Positions 35,033-43,955 of a stretch of 60,814 nucleotides of DNA are shown in pieces; within the stretch, counting starts at the first letter, position 1; each line of letters begins with the position of its first letter. The position numbers and the translations under genes are program-made. The stretch comes from Parablautia sp. Marseille-Q6255 (lineage in GTDB: Bacteria > Bacillota > Clostridia > Lachnospirales > Lachnospiraceae), in assembly GCF_951230155.1 (NCBI RefSeq), contig NZ_CATNVD010000024.1, positions 1-60,814 of the forward strand. Direction: 5' to 3'. A model generated the notes under the pieces. It did not search any database and had not been told where the DNA came from. It saw nothing but the letters and a program-made list of their open reading frames with translations.

Positions 35033-36661
35033 ATGAAGGTACTAGTACTTGGAGGCGTTGCCGCCGGAACAAAGATTGCTGCGAAGCTGATGAGAGAGGA
35101 TCGGTCAAATGAAGTGATCGTGCTGAATAAGGGGAAGGATATTTCTTATGCAGGCTGCGGGCTTCCCTATTACGTGGGTCATGTGATCGAGAACCGTGAG
35201 GAGCTGATCGTAAATACGCCGCAGAAATATGAAAAGCTGACCGGAGTAAGGGTACTGACACAGACAGAGGCAACGAAGGTTGATCCGCAGGCAAAAATCG
35301 TGTCAGCAGTTGATCTGAATACACAGGAGACAAAGGAATATACGTATGATAAACTCGTGATCGCTGTCGGCGCAAGCCCGGTAAAGCCGCCGATCGCAGG
35401 CTGCGGGCTGGAAAATGTATTTTTCATGAGAACGCCGGAGGATGCGATCCGGATGCGGGAGGTCATTGACCAGGGCGGGATCAAAAAAGCAGTGGTAGTC
35501 GGTGCAGGCTACATAGGACTTGAGATCGCTGAAAACTTAAAGGCGCTTGGAGTCCGGCCATTTGTGCTGGATATGGCTCCGCAGATCCTCGCTCCGGGCT
35601 TTGACCCCGAGATGGCGGAGTATGTGGAGGGAAAGCTTTCTGAGCATGGGATCCCGGTTGTGACAGGAGTGGCTGTCACCGCGATCGAGGGGGAAACAAA
35701 AGCAGAAAAGGTCGTTACGAGTAAGAAGACCTATAAAGCAGATCTGGTCGTTTTAAGCGCGGGTATCCGTCCGAATACGGAATTTCTGAAGGATACAGGG
35801 CTTGAGATGGTAAAGGGGACGATCCTGACCAATGAATATGGTGAGACAAATCTGCCGGATATCTACGCGGCAGGTGACTGTGCGATGGTGCACAACGCTC
35901 TGACCGGACGCCCCGTCTGGTCGCCGATGGGCTCTACGGCAAATATCGCAGGGCGTGTGATCGCGCAGAATATCATGGGAGCAAAGATCCCATACCGCGG
36001 CGTGCTTGGCACAGCAGTGTGCAGGCTGCCCGGCATCAATGTGGGAAGGACGGGACTGACCCAGGCTCAAGCGCAGGAAGAGGGCTTTGATCCGGTCAGC
36101 GTAGTGACGATCGTGGATGACAAGGCACACTACTATCCTGGATCGGGTATTTTTGCGATAAAGATGATCGCGGACAAAAAGACACGGCGGCTGATCGGTA
36201 TCCAGGCAGCTGGCGCAGGGGAAGTCGATAAGATTGTGGATATTGCGGTGACGGGCATTATGCTCAAAGGGACGCTGGAGGACCTTTCGGATCTTGACTT
36301 TGCGTATGCACCTCCATTTTCCACAGCGATCCATCCGTTTGCTCATACGCTGAATGTCCTGAAGAATAAGCTTGACGGCGCATTTGAGACCTTTACGCCG
36401 GCAGAGTACGCAGCCGGTGCGGCGCAGGGCTATCGCCTGATCGATGCATCGATCCAGCCGACCACAGAGGGCGCGCCGTATGTGGATCTGGTGACGGTGA
36501 ACGGTCCGATCGACGGCCTGGATAAGGATGAGAAGCTGCTGCTTGTGTGCAACAAAGGGAAGCGGGCGTACCTGCTTCAGAACCGCATGAAATTTTACGG
36601 ATATACAGATACAAAGGTACTGGAAGGCGGCAATATGTTCAGCGAGGTGGAGGCACAGTGA
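35033..36661 (+). CDS. CoA-disulfide/persulfide reductase with C-terminal rhodanese domain
   Basis: A 542-residue flavoprotein. The FAD fold starts VLVLGGVAAGTKIAAKL, with active-site Cys42 in SYAGCGLPYYVG. The NADH site is VVVGAGYIGLEIAENL. The C-terminal rhodanese domain has its own Cys506 in LLVCNKGKRAY. This arrangement matches CoADR-rhodanese/Npsr-type enzymes that reduce CoA disulfide, persulfides or polysulfide. ATG 35033 is used, with AGGTGG upstream; an ATG at 35009 is less likely. It is followed by an AsrC-like gene, together suggesting sulfur-compound reduction. Confidence 0.9.
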   Translation: MKVLVLGGVAAGTKIAAKLMREDRSNEVIVLNKGKDISYAGCGLPYYVGHVIENREELIVNTPQKYEKLTGVRVLTQTEATKVDPQAKIVSAVDLNTQETKEYTYDKLVIAVGASPVKPPIAGCGLENVFFMRTPEDAIRMREVIDQGGIKKAVVVGAGYIGLEIAENLKALGVRPFVLDMAPQILAPGFDPEMAEYVEGKLSEHGIPVVTGVAVTAIEGETKAEKVVTSKKTYKADLVVLSAGIRPNTEFLKDTGLEMVKGTILTNEYGETNLPDIYAAGDCAMVHNALTGRPVWSPMGSTANIAGRVIAQNIMGAKIPYRGVLGTAVCRLPGINVGRTGLTQAQAQEEGFDPVSVVTIVDDKAHYYPGSGIFAIKMIADKKTRRLIGIQAAGAGEVDKIVDIAVTGIMLKGTLEDLSDLDFAYAPPFSTAIHPFAHTLNVLKNKLDGAFETFTPAEYAAGAAQGYRLIDASIQPTTEGAPYVDLVTVNGPIDGLDKDEKLLLVCNKGKRAYLLQNRMKFYGYTDTKVLEGGNMFSEVEAQ

Positions 36662-36724
36662 CAAAAGCTCACAGAGCCTCTGGCACAGACAAAACGTAAG
36701 AAAAAGAAAAGGAGAGACAGAACT

Positions 36725-37675
36725 ATGGCATGTACGATCAGCGCGGATGAGATCAGGAGAGTGAAAGCATTAGGATTTTTGAACAACAAAGGGACCGATC
36801 TGTTTAATGGCCGTGTCATTACAGTAAACGGCAAGATCACAGCGCAGCAGGCAAAGGTGATCGCAGAGGCGGCAGAGAAATTCGGAAACGGTGATGTAGA
36901 GTTCACAACACGACTTACGGTAGAGGTCCGTGGGATCCACTTTGATAATATCGAGCCGTTTCGGGAATATATCGCCGGGGCGGGCCTGCAGACAGGTGGG
37001 ACAGGCTCCCTGGTGCGCCCGGTCGTTTCCTGCAAGGGGACTACGTGCCAGTACGGGCTGTATGATACTTTTGCTCTGTCAGAGAAGATCCATGAGAGAT
37101 TTTATCTGGGATACCGCAGCGTAAAGCTTCCTCACAAATTTAAAATCGCAACAGGCGGCTGCCCGAACAACTGCGTAAAGCCGGATCTGAATGATCTGGG
37201 CATTGTGGGACAGCTTGTGCCGGATTTTGATGAAGATATGTGCAATGGCTGCAAAAAATGTAAGATCGAGAAGGTCTGTCCGATGAAGGCGGCAAAGGTT
37301 GAGGATGGAGTCCTGGAGATCGACCAGGAGCTTTGCAACAACTGCGGACGCTGCATCGGCAACTGTCCGTTTGACGCGATCGAGGAAGGTACGCCGGGAT
37401 ATAAGATCTATATCGGCGGGAGATGGGGAAAGAAGGTTGCGCAGGGAAGAGCGCTTTCCAGGATTTTCACATCAGAAGAAGAGGTGCTGGATGTAGTAGA
37501 AAAGGCGATCCTTTTGTTCCGTGAGCAGGGACATACAGGAGAGCGGTTTGCGGATACGATCGCAAGAATTGGTTTTGAGGAGGTAGAGCGGGAGCTTCTC
37601 TCAGATGAGATCCTGCAGCGAAAGGACGAAATCCTTGCTGCAAAGCTCCACCTGGCAGGAGGAGCGAGCTGCTGA
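36725..37675 (+). CDS. Siroheme sulfite/nitrite reductase-like protein, AsrC type
   Basis: A 316-residue reductase. The siroheme/4Fe-4S ligands are Cys103 and Cys108 (SCKGTTCQYG) and Cys146 and Cys150 (TGGCPNNC). An inserted two-cluster ferredoxin has Cys173, 176, 179, 185 and Cys204, 207, 210, 214. This is the layout of anaerobic sulfite reductase subunit C. AsrA and AsrB are absent nearby, so electrons must come from elsewhere, perhaps from ferredoxin. It probably reduces sulfite; nitrite is an alternative. AAGGAGAG precedes the ATG. Confidence 0.88.
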   Translation: MACTISADEIRRVKALGFLNNKGTDLFNGRVITVNGKITAQQAKVIAEAAEKFGNGDVEFTTRLTVEVRGIHFDNIEPFREYIAGAGLQTGGTGSLVRPVVSCKGTTCQYGLYDTFALSEKIHERFYLGYRSVKLPHKFKIATGGCPNNCVKPDLNDLGIVGQLVPDFDEDMCNGCKKCKIEKVCPMKAAKVEDGVLEIDQELCNNCGRCIGNCPFDAIEEGTPGYKIYIGGRWGKKVAQGRALSRIFTSEEEVLDVVEKAILLFREQGHTGERFADTIARIGFEEVERELLSDEILQRKDEILAAKLHLAGGASC

Positions 37676-37690
37676 TCACCGTCTGTTTTG

Positions 37691-37732
37691 CCCTCCCTGT
37701 CCGGTACGAAAACCGGATGGGGAGGGTATTTT
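37691..37732 (+). terminator. Terminator after the sulfur operon
   Basis: CCCTCCC and TCCGG pair with CCGGA and GGGAGGG across a short loop (37691-37726), followed by TATTTTTATTCTTT. Confidence 0.8.
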
Positions 37733-37745
37733 TATTCTTTATTTT

Positions 37746-37761
37746 GTTACCAGATTGTAAC
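37746..37761. promoter_or_regulatory. Inverted repeat upstream of the ABC exporter, possible response-regulator site
   Basis: GTTAC-N6-GTAAC about 100 nt before the ABC operon, with TATGAT at 37772-37777 just downstream as a possible -10. Its position suits binding by the OmpR-type regulator of the same operon. Confidence 0.45.
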
Positions 37762-37863
37762 TTCTCTTTGCTATGATAGGTGCACAGATGATACAGCACA
37801 GTCTGCTGTGTACTTTATAAGTGCAGGCGGCAGGAAGACAGATGCTGGAGAAAGGAGATTGTT

Positions 37864-38553
37864 ATGGCAATTTTGGAGACAATACATTTGAAGAAATATT
37901 ATGGCTCAGGGGAGAATCTGGTAAAAGCAGTCGATGATATCAGTATTTCGGTGGAAGAAGGAGAGTTTGTGGCGATCGTGGGCACATCGGGATCGGGAAA
38001 AACCACGCTTTTGAATCTTCTGGGCGGTCTGGATTATGCAGACAGCGGAGAAGTGATCATCGCAGGGCAGTCACTTCTGCATATGAAGGATGAGGAACGC
38101 ACCGTGTTTCGCAGGAGAAATATCGGATTTATTTTTCAGAATTATAATCTGGTCTCTATGCAAAATGTCTATAAGAACGTGGTACTTCCGATCCGTCTGG
38201 ACGGGAACCGACCGGACGAAGCATTTATCAGTAAGATCCTGCGGCTTTTGGGGCTGACGGAGAAGATACACAACCGCCCCAATCAGCTCTCCGGGGGACA
38301 GCAGCAGAGGGTGGCGATCGCGCGGGCGCTGGCTTCCAAGCCGAAGATTGTTCTTGCCGATGAGCCGACAGGCAATCTGGATTCCAGAACCAGCGCAGAG
38401 GTCATGGGACTTTTGCAGATGACGAGCCGGGAATTTAATCAGACGATCCTTATGATCACGCATAATGAGGAGATCGCACAGCTGGCGGACCGCGTGATCC
38501 ATCTGGAGGATGGAAAGATAGTGGGAGGTGACGGTGATGTTTCAAAATTCTAA
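37864..38553 (+). CDS. ABC exporter ATP-binding protein, MacB/BceA type
   Basis: A 229-residue ATPase. Walker A is GTSGSGKTTLLNLLGG, the signature is LSGGQQQRVAIARAL and Walker B is IVLADEPTGNLD. This group powers FtsX-type permeases that export or detoxify antimicrobial peptides, or act in lipid and lipoprotein handling. It overlaps the permease gene by 17 nt and is followed by a two-component system, the usual layout of an antibiotic-sensing module. Confidence 0.93.
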   Translation: MAILETIHLKKYYGSGENLVKAVDDISISVEEGEFVAIVGTSGSGKTTLLNLLGGLDYADSGEVIIAGQSLLHMKDEERTVFRRRNIGFIFQNYNLVSMQNVYKNVVLPIRLDGNRPDEAFISKILRLLGLTEKIHNRPNQLSGGQQQRVAIARALASKPKIVLADEPTGNLDSRTSAEVMGLLQMTSREFNQTILMITHNEEIAQLADRVIHLEDGKIVGGDGDVSKF

Positions 38554-41059
38554 CCGGGAAGTACTGAAGGAGCTGGCAAAGGACAATTATGGCTCCCATA
38601 AAAGCAGAAACAGGATCGCGGTTCTGGCGATCACCCTGACGACTCTTCTGATCACAGCGATCTGGACCGTGGGCATCAGTTTTATTTCTACGATCAGCAA
38701 CTACGGCGAGTCCGCGCCGGGACCAGGCTGCGAGGGCAGTATCACCGGCACGCCGGGGACGCTGGAGCAGCTGCGCGAACTGCCGCAGATCAAATGGGCA
38801 GATATGGTGAGACCGTGCAGTATGGCGGGGCTTCACAATGAGGAATTTGCAGGGATGGACGTACGGCTTTTAGCGCCGGATGAGACATATTTTGAGCATA
38901 ATTTTGTCGAGCTGCTCGATGGCAGATTTGCGCAGAGCGCAGATGAGGTCGTGATCTCGGATACGATGGCAAAACGGCTGGGAGTTGATCCTGTCGTAGG
39001 AAGCCGGATTGAGCTGCTCGTGATGACCGGATCGGGAGAAGAGATGCAGGAGACGCCGATCTCTTTTACGATCACAGGGTATTATAAAAACCCGCTCATC
39101 AATATCAGTGACATCTATGATGAAATTTATACGGTTCCTGCATTTATAGAACAGTACAATCCGTCTGTGCAGGAGCAGGCTTCGCCGATCTACGTAAAGC
39201 TTGACAATTTGAATCCGCTTCTGATGAAGACAGATGTGATGGCGAAGCTGCAGGAGGCAAATGATCTGGTCGCAGGAAAGGGGATTGGAACGAAGCATAC
39301 AAACAGTCTGCGTGAGGTACTCTTTGGCGTAGGACCTGCGCTTTTGCTAGTCCTGTTTATCGTTCTGAGCGGCTATTTCCTGATCTACAATGTGTTTTAT
39401 ATCTCCGTCTCATCGGATATCCGCTGGTTTGGTATGATGAAGACGCTCGGGACGACAGCAAAGCAGCTGAAAAAGGTGCTGATGCAGCAGATCCGCCGCC
39501 TGGCGCTGATCGGTATTGTGATCGGGAACGTCCTGGGCTATCTGCTCGGAAATCTGGTAGGCCCAAAGGTGATGGGGCAGACGATATACGGAATGTTTTA
39601 TGAAGCGCCGAACGTGCTGGCAGTATGGATCCTGGGAGCTGTATTTTCCTGGTTTACAGTATATGTGAGCGCACTAAAATCCCTGAAGCTGGCATGCCGT
39701 ATCTCTCCTGTAGAGGCGGCCAGATTTTCTCCGAAAAAAAAGAAAAATATATTTACGATCCTGTCGATCACACTGAGCGGTACAATCTTTCTGATCGTCT
39801 GCAATGTGACGCTGGGATTTTCCGTGGACCGCACGGTGGAACGCTATAATATGAAGGATGCGAAGATTTTTCATGATGCTGCGGAATGGAATCTGGAGGA
39901 GCCGTACCAGCCGATTTCGGATACGCTGCCGCAGGAGATCGCGCAGCTTCCTTTCGTGACGGGGGTAGAGGTGGTATATCATGCCAGGATAATGCCGGAT
40001 TATAGTGAAACAGCAGTAGGAAGAATCTATTCGAGCTCAATGACAGACGTGGCTCTGGACGGCGCGCTGGAAACCGAAATGAATGTCTATGCAAACAGCA
40101 GCTCCTATATGGGAACGTACGGAGATCAGGATCTTTTGGGACAGGCAAAGAGCAATCGCTGGAGACTCGGCGTGGTGGGGATCCCGGCCGATATGATGGA
40201 ACTGGAAATGCAGTATGCCGGCGTCTGTGAAGGGACACCGGACTGGGAGAAATTTGCAGCAGGAGAAGGGATCATCTGGGTATCTCCCGATATAGACAAT
40301 GTGCTGGGAAAGGAATTTGAGGGCAGAGCGCAGGCGGGAGATGTAGTGACGGTCGGCTTTTACGATGACGAAGGCAACTGCACGAAAAAGGAGCTGACGA
40401 TCCTGGGAGTGCTCACAGAGCCGAATATATATGGAAGAAGTGATTTCGGAAACGGAAATATCATCTTGTCGGATACACTGTTTTGTGAACTGTATCCGAA
40501 CTATGAGGAGCGCATCAGCAGTATTGAGATCACCACACAGCAGGAGATTACGCCGGAGCAGCACCAGCAGCTTAATACACTTCTTTCTGCGCAGCATAAC
40601 ACGCAGCTCAACCTGGAATCGCGCAGCGCGACAAGAATGGCGATGAGTACACAGAAACAGACCTTTGAGCTGATTGGATTCCTGCTGGCAGGTCTGCTGG
40701 GGATGATCGGGATCTCGAATCTGGTCAATTCGATCACCTCTGACGTATTTGCCAGAAAGCTTGAGCTGGCGGCAATGCAGTCCATTGGTATGACGAAAAA
40801 GCAGATGTGGGCGATGCTGTTTACTGATACGATGAAATTTATGAGTGTTTCTGTAGCTCTGATGCTGGGTGTGGGAGGCGTGATGTCCTATCTGATCGCG
40901 CAGTCTTCGATCTTTACCGGATTTCATGCAGGACTGTTTCTTTTATCTGCCGCACTGCTGCTGTGTATGGTGACCGGGATCTGTGTCTTTATGACGTGGA
41001 TGCTCGTAAGAGTGCTGAATCGGAAATCTATTGTTGAAAGATTGCGTGAAATTGAGTAA
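38537..41059 (+). CDS. FtsX-type ABC permease
   Basis: An 840-residue permease. One membrane helix near residues 30-50 is followed by a large extracellular domain, then an FtsX block (three helices near 260-390), another large extracellular domain (about 420-690) and a second FtsX block (last about 130 residues). Two FtsX domains in one chain mean it may act as a monomer or dimer with the ATPase. The layout differs from BceB (about 650 residues, one large loop). ATG 38537 is used, with GGGAGG upstream. Confidence 0.9.
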   Translation: MFQNSNREVLKELAKDNYGSHKSRNRIAVLAITLTTLLITAIWTVGISFISTISNYGESAPGPGCEGSITGTPGTLEQLRELPQIKWADMVRPCSMAGLHNEEFAGMDVRLLAPDETYFEHNFVELLDGRFAQSADEVVISDTMAKRLGVDPVVGSRIELLVMTGSGEEMQETPISFTITGYYKNPLINISDIYDEIYTVPAFIEQYNPSVQEQASPIYVKLDNLNPLLMKTDVMAKLQEANDLVAGKGIGTKHTNSLREVLFGVGPALLLVLFIVLSGYFLIYNVFYISVSSDIRWFGMMKTLGTTAKQLKKVLMQQIRRLALIGIVIGNVLGYLLGNLVGPKVMGQTIYGMFYEAPNVLAVWILGAVFSWFTVYVSALKSLKLACRISPVEAARFSPKKKKNIFTILSITLSGTIFLIVCNVTLGFSVDRTVERYNMKDAKIFHDAAEWNLEEPYQPISDTLPQEIAQLPFVTGVEVVYHARIMPDYSETAVGRIYSSSMTDVALDGALETEMNVYANSSSYMGTYGDQDLLGQAKSNRWRLGVVGIPADMMELEMQYAGVCEGTPDWEKFAAGEGIIWVSPDIDNVLGKEFEGRAQAGDVVTVGFYDDEGNCTKKELTILGVLTEPNIYGRSDFGNGNIILSDTLFCELYPNYEERISSIEITTQQEITPEQHQQLNTLLSAQHNTQLNLESRSATRMAMSTQKQTFELIGFLLAGLLGMIGISNLVNSITSDVFARKLELAAMQSIGMTKKQMWAMLFTDTMKFMSVSVALMLGVGGVMSYLIAQSSIFTGFHAGLFLLSAALLLCMVTGICVFMTWMLVRVLNRKSIVERLREIE

Positions 41060-41107
41060 GATAGCTGTAATAGACAAAAAGCGATAGAGAGGAACTGTCA
41101 CAATAAC

Positions 41108-41788
41108 ATGGATGCGAACATTCTGGTAGTAGAGGACGATGCGATGTTAAATGAGGGGATTGCGTACGCCCTCACGAAAAAAGGATACGAAGTGTACTGC
41201 GCAGCATCGCTTGCAGAGGCTTCGGAATATCTGAAGCAGCCGGTAGATCTGGTGGTCCTGGATATCAATCTGCCGGACGGAGACGGGAGGCTGTTTCTGA
41301 AACGTCTCCGGAAAAGTATCCAGACGCCGGTACTGCTGCTGACAGCCCGCGATGCGGAGACAGATATGCTCCAGGGCTTTGACGCAGGCTGTGATGATTA
41401 TGTGACAAAACCGTTTTCTATGGCAGTGCTGCTTCGCAGGATCGAGGTGCTGCTAAAGCACTGCGGGAATGAGGACAGCCGGATGTACCGCTGCAAAAAC
41501 CTGACGTATGAGTATGGAGAAAAGCGGCTGAAAAAGGCACAGCAGGAGATCCGGCTGACAGCCACGCAGATCCGGCTTCTGGAGGCATTTTTGTCGCACC
41601 CCAATCAGGTGCTCACAAGAGAGCAGCTTTTGGGCATGGTGTGGGATACGTATGAGAATTATGTGGACGAAAAAGCATTGAACGTCAATGTGCGAAGACT
41701 CCGGGAAAAGATCGAGGATGACCCCAGGGAGCCGGAGTATATCAAAACAGTTTTTGGCATTGGATATAAATGGAGTGACCGGCTATGA
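41108..41788 (+). CDS. OmpR-family response regulator
   Basis: A 226-residue regulator. The receiver has acidic pocket EDD near residues 9-11, phosphoacceptor Asp in VVLDINLPDGDG and Lys in VTKPFS. The C-terminal winged helix ends in YIKTVFGIGYKW. It is encoded after the ABC exporter and overlaps the histidine kinase gene by 4 nt, so it very likely regulates the exporter. Confidence 0.95.
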   Translation: MDANILVVEDDAMLNEGIAYALTKKGYEVYCAASLAEASEYLKQPVDLVVLDINLPDGDGRLFLKRLRKSIQTPVLLLTARDAETDMLQGFDAGCDDYVTKPFSMAVLLRRIEVLLKHCGNEDSRMYRCKNLTYEYGEKRLKKAQQEIRLTATQIRLLEAFLSHPNQVLTREQLLGMVWDTYENYVDEKALNVNVRRLREKIEDDPREPEYIKTVFGIGYKWSDRL

Positions 41789-42726
41789 ACCCGTGGATGA
41801 TGACAGCGCTGTCTGCGGCAGTGGTTGTGCTGCTTGCAGCGCTTATTTTTGTATCATACCGCCTCTACAGGCTGAAAAAGCTCGCAAATAAGACGATGGA
41901 GCAGGTAGACGATATGCTGGAGCAGCTGCTTCTGGGACATAAGGTCACGTATTTTCCGCAAAATGAAGACTCTCTGCTGGGAAAATTCCAGACGCAGGCG
42001 GAGCGCCTTTATGAAGTCTATCACTCACATGAGCGAAGAGAGCAGCAGCTGCGGGCGCAGATCAGCAGCTCAGTCAGTGATCTTGTACACCAGATCAATA
42101 CGCCGATCGCTAATATAAAAATGTACAGCGAATTTCTAAAGGATGGCGGACTTTCGCCGGAGGAGTATCAGCATTTTGCAGATAATCTGGAGAAACAGGC
42201 GCAGAAGCTTGGCTGGCTTGGGGAAAGCTTTTCGCGGCTCTCCCGGCTGGAGACAGGGATCATCAGCCTGCAGCCGAAGGTACAGCCCGTATTGCCGGCT
42301 CTCCTGTCTGCGATCGACCAGGTCTCTCCAAAGGCAGAGCAGCGCAGGAATGACATTTGCCTTACAGGAGATCAGAGGCTTGAGGCTTATCTGGATAAAA
42401 AGTGGACGGAGGAGGTCTTTTTCAATCTGCTCGATAACGCAGTCAAATACAGCGATCCGGGCAGCCCGATTCTTGTGGAGCTGCTTGCATATGAGACGTA
42501 CATCCGTATCAATGTCTGCAGCCGGGGGATCAGGATCAAGAGGGAGGAATTCCCAAAGCTTTTCCAGAGATTTTACCGGGGAGCAGCTGCAAAGGATCAG
42601 GAGGGGATCGGCCTTGGCCTGTATCTGGCGCGGCAGATCGTAAAAGATGAACTGGGCTATATGAAAGGGGAAGCAGATGAGCAGCGTGGAAATGTATTTA
42701 GCGTCTTTCTGCGCAGAACTATCTAG
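41785..42726 (+). CDS. Sensor histidine kinase
   Basis: A 313-residue kinase. A single N-terminal membrane helix (about 8-30) lies without a sizeable extracellular domain. The H-box DLVHQINTPIANIKMYSEFL is at about 95-114, the N-box is VFFNLLDNAVKYSD and the G-box is EGIGLGLYLARQI. The lack of a sensor domain suggests it senses through the membrane or through the co-encoded ABC permease, as in BceS-like systems. Confidence 0.93.
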   Translation: MNPWMMTALSAAVVVLLAALIFVSYRLYRLKKLANKTMEQVDDMLEQLLLGHKVTYFPQNEDSLLGKFQTQAERLYEVYHSHERREQQLRAQISSSVSDLVHQINTPIANIKMYSEFLKDGGLSPEEYQHFADNLEKQAQKLGWLGESFSRLSRLETGIISLQPKVQPVLPALLSAIDQVSPKAEQRRNDICLTGDQRLEAYLDKKWTEEVFFNLLDNAVKYSDPGSPILVELLAYETYIRINVCSRGIRIKREEFPKLFQRFYRGAAAKDQEGIGLGLYLARQIVKDELGYMKGEADEQRGNVFSVFLRRTI

Positions 42727-42805
42727 CGGAAAAGAGGAGGCGACGTGCGGAGCCTGGGCACAGCATGATACAAAAGCGGGCAGACAAGTATGGTATAATA
42801 ATCAA

Positions 42806-42920
42806 AAGAAAAAATGGCAACTTAAAATATGGTAAAAAATAAGCGTCAAAAAATAATAACGGGACTCCAGAAAATTAGTTGTATAACAGTTGTGGGTGGC
42901 TTTGGCCACCCCGTTTTATT
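42806..42920 (+). ncRNA. Candidate small RNA between the histidine kinase and LysR genes
   Basis: An extended -10 (TGGTATAAT, with TATAAT at 42794-42799) could start a transcript near 42806. About 90 nt later, GGGTGGC and GCCACCC (near 42895-42911) form a hairpin followed by CGTTTTATTTTT. No coding frame is evident in between. It may be a small RNA of about 115 nt, or simply the operon terminator with a chance -10. Confidence 0.3.
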
Positions 42921-43803
42921 TTTGCTTTAGCATTTTTTCAAATTCTTTTGCCGCGATATTCATTGGCCGGGAGGTATCCCGGACGAGACAGATGCTTCTG
43001 GCGGGAATTTCGCAGTCCAGTTTTATATGGAAGATTTCCCTGTTTTTTACAGCTTCTGCGGAGAAAACCTCTGCGAGAAAACCGAGGCCGAGGTCGTTTT
43101 TGATCATAGGAAGGATCTGGTCGATCACGGAGGCTTCGATCTCCGGGATCAGGGAGAGCCCGTGATCAAGAAAAAAGTGGTTGTAGAATTCGCGGGTCGC
43201 GGTCTGGGCATTCGGAAGAATGATCGGATAGTCCGGCAGGGCCTTCAGCTGCTGCGTCTGTTCGGCGAGCGCGGCAAAGCGGGGTCCGCCAAAGAGGCTC
43301 TCATGGATCTCCATCAGAGGAGTGGACTTTAACGGGCGGCGCACTGTCACCGGGGTGGTGATCAGGGCAAAATCAACGAGTCCCATTTTCAGGGAGGTGA
43401 TTGCCTGGGTGGTCGTTACACTTGTGAGGTGGACGCGAATGCCGGGATACAGGGTGTGGAATTCCTTCAGGCGGGGGAGCAGAAGGGTATGCAGGGCAAT
43501 CTCGCTTACGCCGATCGAGATGATTCCATGCTGCAGGCTTTTGGCATCTGCCAGCTCTGCCTCGGCAGCCTCAAGCTGACGCTGCGCCGCGGAAACCCGG
43601 CTGAAGAGGTACTGTCCCTCGGCAGTAAGGGTGACGCCGCGGTTGGATCGGATAAAGAGGCGGCAGCCCAGCTCGTTTTCGAGGTTGTTGATCGCGCGTG
43701 AGACATTTGGCTGGTTGCTGAGCAGGATGTTGGCAGCTTGCGTGAAGCTTTTATATTTGGCAACGTAATAGAAAATGCGGTAGTAATCGTAAGAAACACT
43801 CAT
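42916..43803 (-). CDS. LysR-family transcriptional regulator
   Basis: A 295-residue regulator. The winged helix is MSVSYDYYRIFYYVAKYKSFTQAANILLSNQPNVSRAINNLE and the substrate domain spans about 90-290. It is divergent from the ATP synthase operon with a 151-nt shared region that includes the palindrome TGATATATCA (43828-43837). It may regulate itself and possibly the ATP synthase genes, but ATP synthase operons are not usually LysR-controlled, so this is open. Confidence 0.9.
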   Translation of the reverse strand: MSVSYDYYRIFYYVAKYKSFTQAANILLSNQPNVSRAINNLENELGCRLFIRSNRGVTLTAEGQYLFSRVSAAQRQLEAAEAELADAKSLQHGIISIGVSEIALHTLLLPRLKEFHTLYPGIRVHLTSVTTTQAITSLKMGLVDFALITTPVTVRRPLKSTPLMEIHESLFGGPRFAALAEQTQQLKALPDYPIILPNAQTATREFYNHFFLDHGLSLIPEIEASVIDQILPMIKNDLGLGFLAEVFSAEAVKNREIFHIKLDCEIPARSICLVRDTSRPMNIAAKEFEKMLKQK

Positions 43804-43827
43804 AGTTCACCTCATGGTATGTCAAAT

Positions 43828-43837
43828 TGATATATCA
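43828..43837. promoter_or_regulatory. Palindrome between the LysR gene and atpB
   Basis: TGATATATCA, a perfect 10-bp palindrome about 25 bp from the LysR start and 19 bp upstream of the atp -35; a possible LysR box. Confidence 0.4.
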
Positions 43838-43855
43838 GAGTAATCGAAAATATAT

Positions 43856-43884
43856 TTTACATATTGAATTAATGTGAGTATAAT
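43856..43884 (+). promoter_or_regulatory. Promoter of the ATP synthase operon
   Basis: TTTACA (43856-43861), 17-bp spacer, TATAAT (43879-43884), about 70 nt before atpB. Confidence 0.75.
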
Positions 43885-43955
43885 ACAGCGGTGTCAAAAA
43901 AGCAAGAAAGAGAAGGCGCGCAAAGGAAGATTGCGCAGGGAAAGGAAGTGATGTG

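Noticed and set aside
42916-43955. LysR regulator as controller of the ATP synthase operon
   Set aside because: Divergent placement and one palindrome are not enough. The atp operon has its own good sigma-A promoter, and the LysR may only regulate itself.
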